Source: Nonomuraea sediminis (GTDB lineage Bacteria > Actinomycetota > Actinomycetes > Streptosporangiales > Streptosporangiaceae). Taken from it: a DNA stretch of 64,000 bases. The notes beneath the pieces are model-generated. The model had not been told where the DNA came from. It did not search any database and saw only the letters and a program-made list of their open reading frames with translations. How positions within the stretch are numbered: position 1 is the stretch's first letter; every line of letters begins with the position of its first letter. A program made the position numbers and the translations under genes. This document shows positions 10,550-22,195 of this stretch, piece by piece. The DNA lies in NCBI RefSeq assembly GCF_018531495.1, contig NZ_JAHDTI010000004.1, forward strand, positions 248,001-312,000, given 5' to 3'.

Positions 10550-11227
10550 ATGAAAGGTCGCGTGCTGGTCGTCGACGACGACGCCGCTCTCGCCGAGATG
10601 CTCGGCATCGTGTTGCGCGGAGAGGGGTTCGAGCCTTCCTTCGTCTCCGACGGCGACAAGGCCCTCGACGCTTTCCGGGATACACGCCCGGATCTTGTCC
10701 TGCTCGACCTGATGCTGCCGGGGGCGGACGGCATCGACGTGGCGCGCAGGATCAGGGCGGAGTCGGGGGTTCCGATCGTCATGCTCACGGCGAAGAGCGA
10801 CACGATCGACGTCGTGCTCGGCCTGGAGTCGGGCGCCGACGACTACATCGTCAAGCCGTTCAAGCCCAAGGAGCTGGTGGCCAGGGTGCGCGCGCGGCTG
10901 CGCCGTACCGATGAGCCGACTCCCGAGATCCTGCAGATCGGCGACATCACGATCGACGTGGCGGGCCACTCGGTCAAGCGGGCCGAGGAGACGATCAACC
11001 TCACGCCGCTCGAGTTCGACCTGCTGGTCGCGCTGGCGCGCAAGCCGCGCCAGGTCTTCACCCGTGAGGTGCTGCTCGAGCAGGTCTGGGGCTACCGGCA
11101 CGCCGCCGACACCCGCCTGGTCAACGTGCACGTCCAGCGCCTGCGCGCCAAGATCGAGAAGGACCCCGAGCACCCCGAGATCGTGGTCACGGTACGGGGT
11201 GTGGGCTACAAGGCAGGACCGGCCTAG
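10550..11227 (+). CDS. mtrA: DNA-binding response regulator MtrA
   Basis: OmpR-type regulator of 225 residues. The receiver domain (1-115) has acidic pocket D-D-D at 9-11, phosphoacceptor Asp53 in L-L-D-L-M-L-P-G and the conserved Lys in V-K-P-F. The C-terminal winged helix carries the R-V-R-G-V-G-Y end. MtrA controls cell division, wall remodelling and development genes in actinobacteria. Its sensor kinase mtrB follows after 8 bases and lpqB after that, the standard order. A G-rich site precedes the ATG. Confidence 0.97.
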   Translation: MKGRVLVVDDDAALAEMLGIVLRGEGFEPSFVSDGDKALDAFRDTRPDLVLLDLMLPGADGIDVARRIRAESGVPIVMLTAKSDTIDVVLGLESGADDYIVKPFKPKELVARVRARLRRTDEPTPEILQIGDITIDVAGHSVKRAEETINLTPLEFDLLVALARKPRQVFTREVLLEQVWGYRHAADTRLVNVHVQRLRAKIEKDPEHPEIVVTVRGVGYKAGPA

Positions 11228-11235
11228 CCGGGGTC

Positions 11236-12969
11236 ATGCCCCCGACGAAGGACAAGCGATCACGCCGACGGACGTTCCGCCAGATCCTGGGCGGAGTCCG
11301 CCGGCGGGCTCGCCGTGCCGCCGGCAAGGTCCGGCGCGTGTGGCGGCGCTCGCTGCAGCTCCAGGTCGTCACCAGCACCCTGGTCATCTCCGTGACCGTG
11401 GTCGTCGTCCTGGGCGTGTTCCTGTCGGACCAGATCAACAAGTCGGTCATCAACGGGCGCCAGTCGTCGGCCGCCCAGCAGGCCTTCGCCGACCGGGTGA
11501 AGATCGCCGACGCGCTCACCCAGAAACCTGACGACACCAAGGCCGCCGACCCCGGCAAGACCACCCCCGTCGACCCGCTCGACGAGGCCATGGACACCAT
11601 CACCGGCTCGGGCGAGAGCACCTCCAAGAAGCCCTACGAGGTGCTCATCTTCGACCCGGCCAAGCCGGACGGCTCGCGCGCCTCAGGCAGCGTCCAGCCC
11701 GAGAACGTGCCCTTCAGCCTGCAGCGCGACCTGGGCCGCCAGGCGCAGCTCGGGCACTACGAGCCCAAGGGCATCCGCACGACGATCGCCTTCCCCGGCA
11801 GCCCCGGCAAGCTCACCGTGGTCATCGGCGCCATCATCCTGGCCCCCAACGGCGAGTACTACGAGGTCTACCACTTCTTCCCGCTGACGGAGGAAGAGGC
11901 GATGCTCTCCAACGTCCGCGTGGCCATCGTCGTGGTCGGCCTCGGCCTGGTGCTGCTGCTGGCCGCCATCGCCTACCTGGTCACCCGCCAGGTCGTCTCC
12001 CCCGTACGGCTGGCCCGCCAGGCCGCCGAGCGCCTGGCCGCCGGCAAGCTCGACGAACGGCTCAAGGTGCGCGGCGAGGACGACCTGGCCCGCCTGGCGA
12101 CCTCGTTCAACGAGATGGCCGCCAACCTGGCGCTGAAGATCCACCAGCTGGAGGAGCTGTCGCAGGTGCAGCGGCAGTTCGTCTCCGACGTCTCGCACGA
12201 GCTGCGCACCCCGCTGACGACCGTGCGGATGGCCGCCGACCTGCTCTACGACGCCCGCGAGGACTTCGACCCGATGGCGTCCCGCTCGGCCGAGCTCATG
12301 CAGGCCCAGCTGGAGCGCTTCGAGTCGATGCTGGCCGACCTGCTGGAGATCAGCCGCTACGACGCCGGCGCCGCCACGCTCGACCTCGACTCCACCGACG
12401 TGCGCGACGTGGTGCTGCGCGCGATCGCCGACTCCGAGGCGCTGGCCGAGCGGCACTCCACCCGCTTCGAGCTCAGGCTGCCCAACGAGCCGTGCATGGC
12501 CGAGATCGACAACCGGCGGGTCGAGCGCATCCTGCGCAACCTGCTGTTCAACGCGATCGAGCACGGCGAGGGCAAGGACGTCGTGGTCACCGTGGGCACC
12601 GACAGGGACGCCGTGGCGGTGGCCGTGCGCGACCACGGCATCGGGCTGAAGTCCGGCGAGGACACGATGGTGTTCGACCGGTTCTGGCGGGCCGACCCGT
12701 CGCGGGCCAGGACCATCGGCGGCACCGGCCTCGGGCTGGCCATCTCGCGCGAGGACGCCACGCTGCACGGCGGCTGGCTGCAGGCCTGGGGCCAGCCCGG
12801 CGACGGCTCGCAGTTCCGGCTGACGCTGCCCAGGAACGCCGGCGCCGACCTGAAGGGCTCGCCGCTGTCGCTGGTGCCGCCCGAGGTGGAGATGCGCAGG
12901 ACCTGGCGCGGCCACATGACGCCCGTGCTGCTGCCCGCGCCCATGGACGGGGTGGTCCATGAGGACTAG
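11236..12969 (+). CDS. mtrB: Sensor histidine kinase MtrB
   Basis: Membrane kinase of 577 residues. An N-terminal basic region leads to TM1 (about 40-62), an extracytoplasmic loop of about 160 residues, TM2 (about 225-248), a HAMP domain, then the phospho-His motif S-D-V-S-H-E-L-R-T-P and an ATPase domain with N-A-I-E-H and G-G-T-G-L-G-L. It phosphorylates MtrA. It overlaps lpqB by 11 bases, so the three proteins are likely made together. Confidence 0.97.
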   Translation: MPPTKDKRSRRRTFRQILGGVRRRARRAAGKVRRVWRRSLQLQVVTSTLVISVTVVVVLGVFLSDQINKSVINGRQSSAAQQAFADRVKIADALTQKPDDTKAADPGKTTPVDPLDEAMDTITGSGESTSKKPYEVLIFDPAKPDGSRASGSVQPENVPFSLQRDLGRQAQLGHYEPKGIRTTIAFPGSPGKLTVVIGAIILAPNGEYYEVYHFFPLTEEEAMLSNVRVAIVVVGLGLVLLLAAIAYLVTRQVVSPVRLARQAAERLAAGKLDERLKVRGEDDLARLATSFNEMAANLALKIHQLEELSQVQRQFVSDVSHELRTPLTTVRMAADLLYDAREDFDPMASRSAELMQAQLERFESMLADLLEISRYDAGAATLDLDSTDVRDVVLRAIADSEALAERHSTRFELRLPNEPCMAEIDNRRVERILRNLLFNAIEHGEGKDVVVTVGTDRDAVAVAVRDHGIGLKSGEDTMVFDRFWRADPSRARTIGGTGLGLAISREDATLHGGWLQAWGQPGDGSQFRLTLPRNAGADLKGSPLSLVPPEVEMRRTWRGHMTPVLLPAPMDGVVHED

Positions 12970-14692
12970 ACGGCTGGGGATCGCCCTGGCGATGGCGGCC
13001 GCGACGGCGTGGGCGACCGCGTCGTGCGCGGTGATCCCTGTCGGCGGTCCCTTCCAGATCGAGGAGGCCGGCGGCGGCGACCCGATGAGCAAGCCGTTCC
13101 AGCGGATGGTGGCGGTGCGGCCGCAGCCGAACTGGAGCGAGAACGACCTGGTCAAGGGCCTGCAGGCGGCGATGGCCGCCTACCCTGACGACCCGAAGGT
13201 GCTGCCGTCCTACCTGACGCCCGAGGCGCAGCGCACGTGGAAGCCCGGCACCGCGGTGACGGTGATCGACAAGCTGGACGACATCACGGTCGTCTCGGTC
13301 GGCGGCAAGGACAAGGAGGCCACCGCCACGCTGAAGGCCACGCCGGTCGCGGTCATCACCGATCAGGACCAGTACGTGCCGATGCAGTCGACGGAGAAGA
13401 AGGACTTCACCTTCTCGCTGGTCAAGGGGCCCTCGGGCTGGCGGGTCAAGTCGATGCAGCAGGGCCTGCTGCTGACCCAGGCCGACGTCGAGCGGGCCTA
13501 CCGCGGCACCAACCTCTACTACCTCAACGGCTCGCCCGGCCAGGCCATGAGCCCCGACAGGCTGGTCGTCGACCGGGTGTGGCTGCGCATCAGGCCGGCC
13601 GAGAGCTTCGCCCGCACGATCGTGGACCGGCTGCTGAAGGGCCCGACCCCGGCCCTGCAGGGCGCCGTGCAGAACTACTTCCCCGATCACTTCAAGATCG
13701 AGTCGATCACGCTCGACGACCGCGTGGTGATCAACCTGTCGGGTCCCTTCGGCATCGACGACGACAAGCTCGCCGGGCTCCAGGCCCAGCTGCGCTTCAG
13801 CCTGAACAACAACCAGGTGGCCAACGGCCGCAGCATCGAGATCCAGCTGGACGGCGAGCCGCTGAGCTCCTCCAGCCCCTCCTCCTTCAACGACTGGCTC
13901 GACGGCGGCGCCGCGGTCCTCCCCTACTACTCCGCCGGCGGCGCGCTCTACGCGCTCGACGGCGACCTCAAGCACGGCACCCCCATCAGGGGCCCGGCGG
14001 GCCAGCAGAACCCGGACGCCACCGGCTTCGCGGTCTCCATGGGCGGCGACTACGTCGCGGCCAGGTCCACCTCCAGGGGCGGCATCTGGGTGACGGGCAC
14101 CACCGACGAGGGCCGCTGGCAGCAGTGGTTCCCCGGCCAGGACCTCACCCCGCCCTCGTGGAGCAGGGACGGCACGCTGTGGACCTACGACCCGCACAGC
14201 GCCTCGGTGCTGCGCTGCGACGCCTCCTGCGCCAACGGCGCGCGCCAGCCTGCCCGCGTCTCCGCGCCCAACCTGGTCAACGCCGACGTCAAGAAGCTCA
14301 GGATCGCCAGGGACGGCGTCCGCGTGGCCGCCCTGCTGGGCAAGTCGGAGGTCAGGGTCGGCGCGCTGACCAACGGCGACGAGATGCTCGGCAACGTCCA
14401 GCCGCTGATCAAGGCGGGCCCCGGCGAGGAGATCCTCGACCTGGCCTGGCGCGACGGCGTCCACCTGCTCGTGCTGGTCAAAGGCAAGGGCGGGCGGACC
14501 GTCAAGGAGGTCAACGTCGGCGACGGGACCACCGAGACGGTCACGCTGGACAACCGGCTCGGCTCCATCACCGCCTCCGGCGACAACGTCTTCGGCGGCA
14601 CCTTGGACGGCAAGGAGCTGCTCAGGCTGACCAGGGAAGGCAAGATGGACGATCCGGTCAACGGGACCGCGCCGGTCTTCGCCCTCGGGTGA
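12959..14692 (+). CDS. lpqB: Lipoprotein LpqB
   Basis: Exported lipoprotein of 577 residues that modulates MtrB signalling. A short basic N-terminus and hydrophobic stretch end in a lipobox-like T-A-S-C at about residue 23. A GerMN-type domain spans roughly 190-310 and the C-terminal half is beta-propeller-like. Order and overlap with mtrB match other actinobacteria. Its stop overlaps the GTG of the comF gene. Confidence 0.96.
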   Translation: MRTRRLGIALAMAAATAWATASCAVIPVGGPFQIEEAGGGDPMSKPFQRMVAVRPQPNWSENDLVKGLQAAMAAYPDDPKVLPSYLTPEAQRTWKPGTAVTVIDKLDDITVVSVGGKDKEATATLKATPVAVITDQDQYVPMQSTEKKDFTFSLVKGPSGWRVKSMQQGLLLTQADVERAYRGTNLYYLNGSPGQAMSPDRLVVDRVWLRIRPAESFARTIVDRLLKGPTPALQGAVQNYFPDHFKIESITLDDRVVINLSGPFGIDDDKLAGLQAQLRFSLNNNQVANGRSIEIQLDGEPLSSSSPSSFNDWLDGGAAVLPYYSAGGALYALDGDLKHGTPIRGPAGQQNPDATGFAVSMGGDYVAARSTSRGGIWVTGTTDEGRWQQWFPGQDLTPPSWSRDGTLWTYDPHSASVLRCDASCANGARQPARVSAPNLVNADVKKLRIARDGVRVAALLGKSEVRVGALTNGDEMLGNVQPLIKAGPGEEILDLAWRDGVHLLVLVKGKGGRTVKEVNVGDGTTETVTLDNRLGSITASGDNVFGGTLDGKELLRLTREGKMDDPVNGTAPVFALG

Positions 14693-15381
14693 TTGTCGGT
14701 GCCGCCCGGCATGCTTGGCCGGTGCTCGGCGCCCTCCTCGATCTCGTCGTGCCGCAGTCGTGCGTGGGCTGCGGCTCCTCCGGCGCGCGGCTGTGCCAGG
14801 CGTGCCTGGTCGTCGAGCCCGCGGTCCGCACGCCGGTGCCCGGCCCGCCCGGGCTGCCCCCGTGCTGGTCGGCCGCCGCCTACGAGGGGCCGTTGCGCAG
14901 GGCCGTGGTGGCCTACAAGGAGCGCGGCGAGTCGGCGCTTGCCGGTCCGCTCGCCGACGCGCTGGCCTACACGCTGGCCAGGGCCGTCCCGTGCGGGGGC
15001 GTGTGGCTGGTGCCCGTGCCCAGTTCCCGGCGGGCCTCCCGGGGGCGGGGGCACGATCCGGTGGGGCGGGTGGCGCGGCTGGCCGTACGGCGGCTGCGGG
15101 GGCTGGGGTGGGACGTGGCGGTGCTGCCGGTGCTGGAGCAGGTGCGGCGGGTCGCCGATCAGGCGGGCCTGAGCGCCACGCAGAGGGCCGCCAACCTCGC
15201 CTCCTCACTGAGAGTCGCCCCCGCCTTGCGCGGCGCTCACGGGCGTCCTGCGGTCCTCGTGGACGACATCGTGACCACAGGGGCCACTCTGGCCGAGGGT
15301 GCCAGGGCGCTGCGGGTGGCCGGTTTCGCCGTCCCGGCCGCGGTCACCGTCGCCGCGACACGCCGAAGATCTTGCAGGTGA
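14689..15381 (+). CDS. ComF family phosphoribosyltransferase-like protein
   Basis: Protein of 230 residues. The N-terminal zinc-finger-like region has C-V-G-C and C-Q-A-C pairs. The C-terminal PRTase signature V-L-V-D-D-I-V-T-T-G is intact. ComF proteins assist DNA uptake in competent bacteria; in actinobacteria the role is unproved. Start GTG at 14689 is chosen because it overlaps the lpqB stop (GTGA) and leaves the zinc region complete; GTG at 14722 is an alternative. It occupies the same place as Rv3242c in M. tuberculosis. Confidence 0.9.
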   Translation: MIVGAARHAWPVLGALLDLVVPQSCVGCGSSGARLCQACLVVEPAVRTPVPGPPGLPPCWSAAAYEGPLRRAVVAYKERGESALAGPLADALAYTLARAVPCGGVWLVPVPSSRRASRGRGHDPVGRVARLAVRRLRGLGWDVAVLPVLEQVRRVADQAGLSATQRAANLASSLRVAPALRGAHGRPAVLVDDIVTTGATLAEGARALRVAGFAVPAAVTVAATRRRSCR

Positions 15382-15498
15382 TGGAGATCACGCTGAGTAA
15401 AGTCACGCCCAAGTCTCGGACTCACCCGGGGGCCACACCTTCGTGGCTTGACGGGGCGGGAAGGGCAGCTCAGCACTCCGGAGAGACGCCTCGATAAG

Positions 15499-15526
15499 GG
15501 ATGCCGCTCCCCTAAATAGGGCATCC
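15499..15526 (+). terminator. Hairpin downstream of comF
   Basis: GGATGCC and GGCATCC form a perfect 7-bp stem with a 14-base loop, 118 bases after the comF stop. There is no T tract, so termination is only possible. Confidence 0.3.
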
Positions 15527-15584
15527 GTACACCCGATAAGGCCGGAGAAAATCACGGAAAGTGATCCTTTGACCGATCTCGCGG

Positions 15585-15613
15585 CTGACATTCGCCCTGG
15601 ATGCGGATAGCGT
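15585..15613 (+). promoter_or_regulatory. hpf: Putative promoter of the hpf leader
   Basis: CTGACA and TAGCGT are spaced by exactly 17 bases and lie about 390 bases before hpf. The match to a housekeeping-type promoter is fair. Confidence 0.4.
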
Positions 15614-16000
15614 TCTGACATGGCACCCGTTCGGGTCCGTGGTTGCGCAGAGCCGGGGCTCCCGGCTCTGCTAGCCGATGCCAGCCGCAGGCAAAACGGT
15701 CCACGTAAGGCGACTCTTTGTCGACCGATCACGGTGCGGCTTAGGGGTAAGTCCTGCCTTCCCGGGGGTCCAGATGTCCCCCGTCAGGAGAGAAGGGCAG
15801 TAGTGGCAACAGAGCCGCGAAATCCTCAGCAGGCGGATGTGGGGTCGAAGACCAGGTCGGCCGGACGGGTGCCCTCGAAGTTCCCGGTGATCGCGTGTCG
15901 GAAGAGGGGAACGGTGGCAGAAAGGCAGACAGAGGACCCCGCCCGGCACGCACCTCGTCGGGCGCTCTTGCTCAGTCGTTAGACGAAGGGGGGCTGTTGC
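15614..16000 (+). ncRNA. Long structured leader upstream of hpf; candidate raiA-type RNA
   Basis: No convincing gene fills the 619 bases between comF and hpf. Downstream of the putative promoter a perfect 10-bp hairpin (GCAGAGCCGG pairing with CCGGCTCTGC, 15647-15671) and smaller stems are visible. The raiA RNA motif is a large structured RNA known from Firmicutes and Actinobacteria, often before hpf/raiA genes, so position makes it a candidate. I could not match its conserved core by eye. A 59-codon GTG frame at 15803-15982 is also present but lacks typical GC3 bias. Confidence 0.4.
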
Positions 16001-16660
16001 ATGGACATCATCGTCAAGGGCCGGCACACAGGAGTGAGCGACCGGTTCCGAGACCAGGTGACGACCAAGCTGGCCAGGATCGAGCGTCTGGACAACAAGC
16101 TCATTCGAGTCGATGTGGAGGTGTCGAAGGAGCGCAATCCCCGCCTCGCCGACCAGCGCGAGCGGGTCGAGCTGACCATTCACTCTCGTGGCCCCGCCAT
16201 CCGTGCGGAGGCCTCCGCCGACGACCGATTCGTAGCCCTCGACATCGCCCTCGACAAACTGGAAGGCCGCCTCAGGCGGCTGGCCGACAGGCGCAAGGTG
16301 CACCATGGCAACCACTGCCCGCCCTCGGTGGCAGAGATCACCGCGTCGCTCCCCGACGTCGTCGACCTGACCCCGCCGGCCGCCCGAGTCCCCGTACCGG
16401 CCGAGTCCGAAGAGGACAACCTGCCCGACGACACGCAGTACGACGACATCGTCCCCATCGCGATGGACGGCGAAGGGCCCCTCGTCGTCAGGGAGAAGTT
16501 CCACAAAGCGGAACCCATGACCATCGACCAGGCTCTACTCGAGATGGAGCTGGTCGGGCACGATTTCTACCTCTTCCGTGACAAGGAGAGCGGCCAGCCG
16601 AGCGTCGTGTACAACCGGCGCGGCTACAACTACGGGGTGTTGCGGCTCGTAGAGCCCTGA
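16001..16660 (+). CDS. hpf: Ribosome hibernation promoting factor, long form
   Basis: Protein of 219 residues that dimerises 70S ribosomes into inactive 100S particles during stress. The N-terminal S30AE domain (1-105) starts M-D-I-I-V-K-G-R-H. A variable acidic linker follows, then the C-terminal dimerisation domain with F-Y-L-F-R-D and Y-N-R-R-G-Y-N-Y-G. Length fits the long form. A GGGGGG-rich site precedes the ATG. Location between comF and secA matches Rv3241c. Confidence 0.95.
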   Translation: MDIIVKGRHTGVSDRFRDQVTTKLARIERLDNKLIRVDVEVSKERNPRLADQRERVELTIHSRGPAIRAEASADDRFVALDIALDKLEGRLRRLADRRKVHHGNHCPPSVAEITASLPDVVDLTPPAARVPVPAESEEDNLPDDTQYDDIVPIAMDGEGPLVVREKFHKAEPMTIDQALLEMELVGHDFYLFRDKESGQPSVVYNRRGYNYGVLRLVEP

Positions 16661-16756
16661 TCGCCGTAGAAGAAGATCTTCTCGACCACCCGAGGACCGC
16701 CGTACCCGTGCCATCATGGCGGTTCAACGGCTCTGGGCCCCCGACGAGGAGGAGAC

Positions 16757-16834
16757 GTGAGCGAGCTCAGTCAGGCGATAGTGAGCGAGCGAAACGAGAA
16801 GGCTGTCACGAGGTCGATGGAGGATGCCCCGTGA
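16757..16834 (+). CDS. Possible 25-residue leader peptide coupled to the response regulator
   Basis: A GTG-initiated frame of 25 codons follows the strong site AGGAGGAG and ends in TGA overlapping the GTG start of the response regulator. This is the arrangement expected for translational coupling. The peptide is Ser/Glu-rich with no recognisable motif. It includes a direct repeat of GTGAGCGAGC at 16757 and 16781, so it may be a regulatory repeat rather than a protein. Confidence 0.4.
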   Translation: MSELSQAIVSERNEKAVTRSMEDAP

Positions 16835-17529
16835 CGGAGTCCGGCGAGCCCCGCGCGTCTGACAACGAACCCATCCGCGTCCTGATCGTGGACGACCACG
16901 AGCTGATCAGGCGCAGCCTGGCCTTGGCACTGGCGGCCGAGGACGACATCGAGGTGGTCGGCGAGGCGAGCGACGGGCAGGAGGCGGTCGAACTGGCCGA
17001 CCGTCTCATGCCCGACGTGGCGCTGATGGACGTGCGCATGCCGCGCCAGGACGGCATCGAGGCAGCGAAGGGCATCAAGGCCTCGGTGCCGAGCACGCGG
17101 ATCATCATGCTGACGGTGAGCGACGAGGAAGAGGACCTCTTCGAGGCGATCAAGGCGGGCGCCACCGGTTACCTGCTGAAGGACGTCCAGATCAACGACG
17201 TGCCCGCCGCCGTGCGCGGCGTGCACGAGGGCCAGTCGCTCATCAACCCGGCCATGGCGGCCAAGCTCATCACCGAGTTCGCGAACATGAGCCGCAAGGA
17301 GGCCGAACGGCCGCCGCAGCTGCCCGTGCCGCGGCTCACCGACCGGGAGATGGAGGTGCTGCGGCTGGTGGCCAAGGGGATGAACAACCGCGAGATCGCC
17401 AAGCAGCTGTTCATCTCCGAGAACACCGTCAAGAACCACGTCCGCAACATCCTGGACAAGCTCCAGCTCCACTCCCGCATGGAGGCCGTGGTCTACGCGG
17501 TGCGGGAGCGGATGCTCGAGATCACCTGA
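16831..17529 (+). CDS. Orphan NarL/LuxR-family response regulator
   Basis: Regulator of 232 residues. The receiver domain has D-D-H-E near residue 22 and phosphoacceptor Asp in A-L-M-D-V-R-M-P. The C-terminal LuxR-type HTH runs from L-T-D-R-E-M-E-V-L-R to N-T-V-K-N-H-V-R. No kinase gene is nearby. GTG at 16831 is chosen because GGAGG sits 7 bases upstream and the conserved domain begins within 20 residues. A similar orphan regulator is commonly found between hpf and secA in actinobacteria. Confidence 0.92.
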   Translation: MTESGEPRASDNEPIRVLIVDDHELIRRSLALALAAEDDIEVVGEASDGQEAVELADRLMPDVALMDVRMPRQDGIEAAKGIKASVPSTRIIMLTVSDEEEDLFEAIKAGATGYLLKDVQINDVPAAVRGVHEGQSLINPAMAAKLITEFANMSRKEAERPPQLPVPRLTDREMEVLRLVAKGMNNREIAKQLFISENTVKNHVRNILDKLQLHSRMEAVVYAVRERMLEIT

Positions 17530-17590
17530 CGCCGCCCGACCGTGGCCGCCGGAGCGGGCGATCCCCGCACCCGGCCCCGGCGCGGGACGG

Positions 17591-18766
17591 CTACACGGTC
17601 GCCGAGAGGATGGCCGAGGCCAGCGCGGGCTCTGCGCGCTCGACGCGCACGGAATCGCAGCCGACCCACTCGGCCGCCTCCCTGAGCGCGTCGCCGACCG
17701 CCGGACCCCACCTGGCGGGCGACAGCCCTGGCTCCAGGCTCACCTGCCTGGCCACCAGCGTGCCGCCCTCGCGGGCCGGGTCGACGCGCCCGATCAGGCG
17801 CCCGCCGGCCAGCACCGGCATCGTGAAGTAGCCGTGCACCCGCTTGTGCCTGGGCACGTACAGCTCCAGCGTGTAGGCGAAGCCGAAGGCGCGCTCGGTG
17901 CGCCCCCTGTGCCAGATCAGCGAGTCGAACGGCGAGACCAGCGTGGTCCTGTGCCGCCCGCGCGGCACCTCGGCCAGCGCCTCGGGGGCCGCCCAGGCGT
18001 TCGGCGCCTTGCCCGGCCAGCCCGCCACGTGCACGGGCACCAGCCCGGCCGCGCCGCCGGCGAGCACCTTGTCGAGGAGCTCGGCGTGGCGGCCCTTGAC
18101 CCGGATGAAGTCCACGAGGTCGCCTCGGGTGGCCACGCCGAGCGCCACGCCGGCGATCCTGGCCAGCCGTACGATGCACTCCTCGTCGGTGAGGTCCTCG
18201 GCCAGCAGGTCGGCGGGGACCACGCGCTCGGCCAGGTCGTAGACGCGGCGCCAGCCGACGCGGCGGGTGCAGGCGATCTCGCCGATGTCGAGCAGCCACT
18301 CCAGCCCGATCTTGTTGTCGGACCAGTCCCACCACGGGCCGCCCTTCTTGCCGCCGCCGACGTCGGCGGTGGTCAGCGGGCCCTCGTCGCGCACCTGCTG
18401 GAGCAGCTTGTCGACGTGGTCGGGCACCTCGTGCCAGCGGTAGCGGCGCTCGCGGAAGGCACGGCGGCGGAAGGAGTACAGCGGCCAGTGCTCGATCGGC
18501 AGGATGCAGGCCGCGTGGCACCAGTACTCGAAGCTCTGGGCGGGATTGTGCCAGTAGGCGCGCTCGACCTTGGGCCGGGTCACCGCGCCGAGCCGCGCGT
18601 AGGAGACCAGCTCGTGGGAGCGGGCGAGCACCGAGATCGTGTCGAGCTGGACGGCGCCGAGCCTGCGCAGCATCGCGTGCACGCCGCCGCGCCGCCCGTC
18701 CGCGCCGACCAATCCCTGCGCACGAAGAATGATCTTTCTCGCCTCGTCGGCGGTCAGATCCGTCAT
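17591..18766 (-). CDS. YcaQ-like DNA glycosylase (HTH_42 family)
   Basis: Protein of 391 residues from the winged-helix HTH_42/YcaQ/AlkZ family, which excises alkylated or interstrand-crosslinked bases. The active-site-like motif Q-L-D-T-I near residue 35 has the Gln-x-Asp form of YcaQ rather than the Gln-x-Gln form of AlkZ. It could offer housekeeping repair or self-protection against a DNA-damaging metabolite. It is convergent with the response regulator and follows the small membrane-protein gene on the same strand. Confidence 0.88.
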   Translation of the reverse strand: MTDLTADEARKIILRAQGLVGADGRRGGVHAMLRRLGAVQLDTISVLARSHELVSYARLGAVTRPKVERAYWHNPAQSFEYWCHAACILPIEHWPLYSFRRRAFRERRYRWHEVPDHVDKLLQQVRDEGPLTTADVGGGKKGGPWWDWSDNKIGLEWLLDIGEIACTRRVGWRRVYDLAERVVPADLLAEDLTDEECIVRLARIAGVALGVATRGDLVDFIRVKGRHAELLDKVLAGGAAGLVPVHVAGWPGKAPNAWAAPEALAEVPRGRHRTTLVSPFDSLIWHRGRTERAFGFAYTLELYVPRHKRVHGYFTMPVLAGGRLIGRVDPAREGGTLVARQVSLEPGLSPARWGPAVGDALREAAEWVGCDSVRVERAEPALASAILSATV

Positions 18767-18850
18767 GTCGCTTTTGATGTACGGCGAAGCATGCCGGAAA
18801 TGCTAACGGCGGCCACCGACAAGAAATCGGTGCCCGCCGTCAGGAGGTCG

Positions 18851-19093
18851 TTATCGGTGATCTTCTGTGGACATGCCCACCCGCGGCGCGTCGATCACGA
18901 CGTCGGTGAAGATGTCGAAGACCAGGGCGAGGATTCCGCCCACGATGAACACCCCGATGCCGATCCAGATGAGCGCCCAGTTGGTGATCGTCAGTCCGAC
19001 GCCGCCCACGGTGAAGCCTGCCAGCATGACGGTGACCGCGAGCCACGATGACGCACGGCCGCCGTGGCTGCCCAGGTTGTGCCCGCCTGCCAT
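18851..19093 (-). CDS. HGxxPAAW-like small membrane protein
   Basis: Protein of 80 residues with two membrane helices separated by a short turn. The N-terminal H-G-G-R-A-S-S-W matches the actinobacterial HGxxPAAW family, though its P-A-A-W is A-S-S-W here. Function unknown. Start at 19093 is set by AAGGAGG 7 bases upstream. It is divergent from secA. Confidence 0.75.
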   Translation of the reverse strand: MAGGHNLGSHGGRASSWLAVTVMLAGFTVGGVGLTITNWALIWIGIGVFIVGGILALVFDIFTDVVIDAPRVGMSTEDHR

Positions 19094-19302
19094 GGCCTGT
19101 CCTCCTTCAGTGTTCCCGCTCATCCATCAAAGGGGGCGAGATCGATGTACCGGCCCATTCTCCCAGAAGGGGGATGCGGTCGTCGCGCCGCATTGGCTGT
19201 GTCTGGTTGCGGAACCGCCTACGATGGCAACCGGGGAAGTTTGTCTTGGCCTCTCCTCCTGGCGGCGCCGCCGGGGTAGACCTGCGAGGAGCTTTACATA
19301 AA

Positions 19303-22098
<2,796 letters not shown>

Positions 22099-22106
22099 CC
22101 GTTCCC

Positions 22107-22143
22107 GGAAGCCCCCGCTCCCAGCTCGGGAGCGGGGGCTTCC
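22107..22143 (+). terminator. Strong secA terminator hairpin
   Basis: A perfect 16-bp stem with a 5-base loop begins 9 bases after the secA stop. It probably works for both secA and the convergent TetR gene, although no long T tract follows. Confidence 0.85.
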
Positions 22144-22195
22144 GCTTTCCCACGCGACTTCCCTCGTGCGGCTTCCCTCGTACGGTGAGTCGGGG

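Noticed and set aside
15803..15982. 59-codon GTG frame before hpf
   Set aside because: Third-position GC is low, no homologous motif is recognised, and the region is better explained as an untranslated leader.
16708..16830. Longer N-terminus for the response regulator
   Set aside because: GGAGG 7 bases before GTG 16831 and the domain boundary support the shorter protein.
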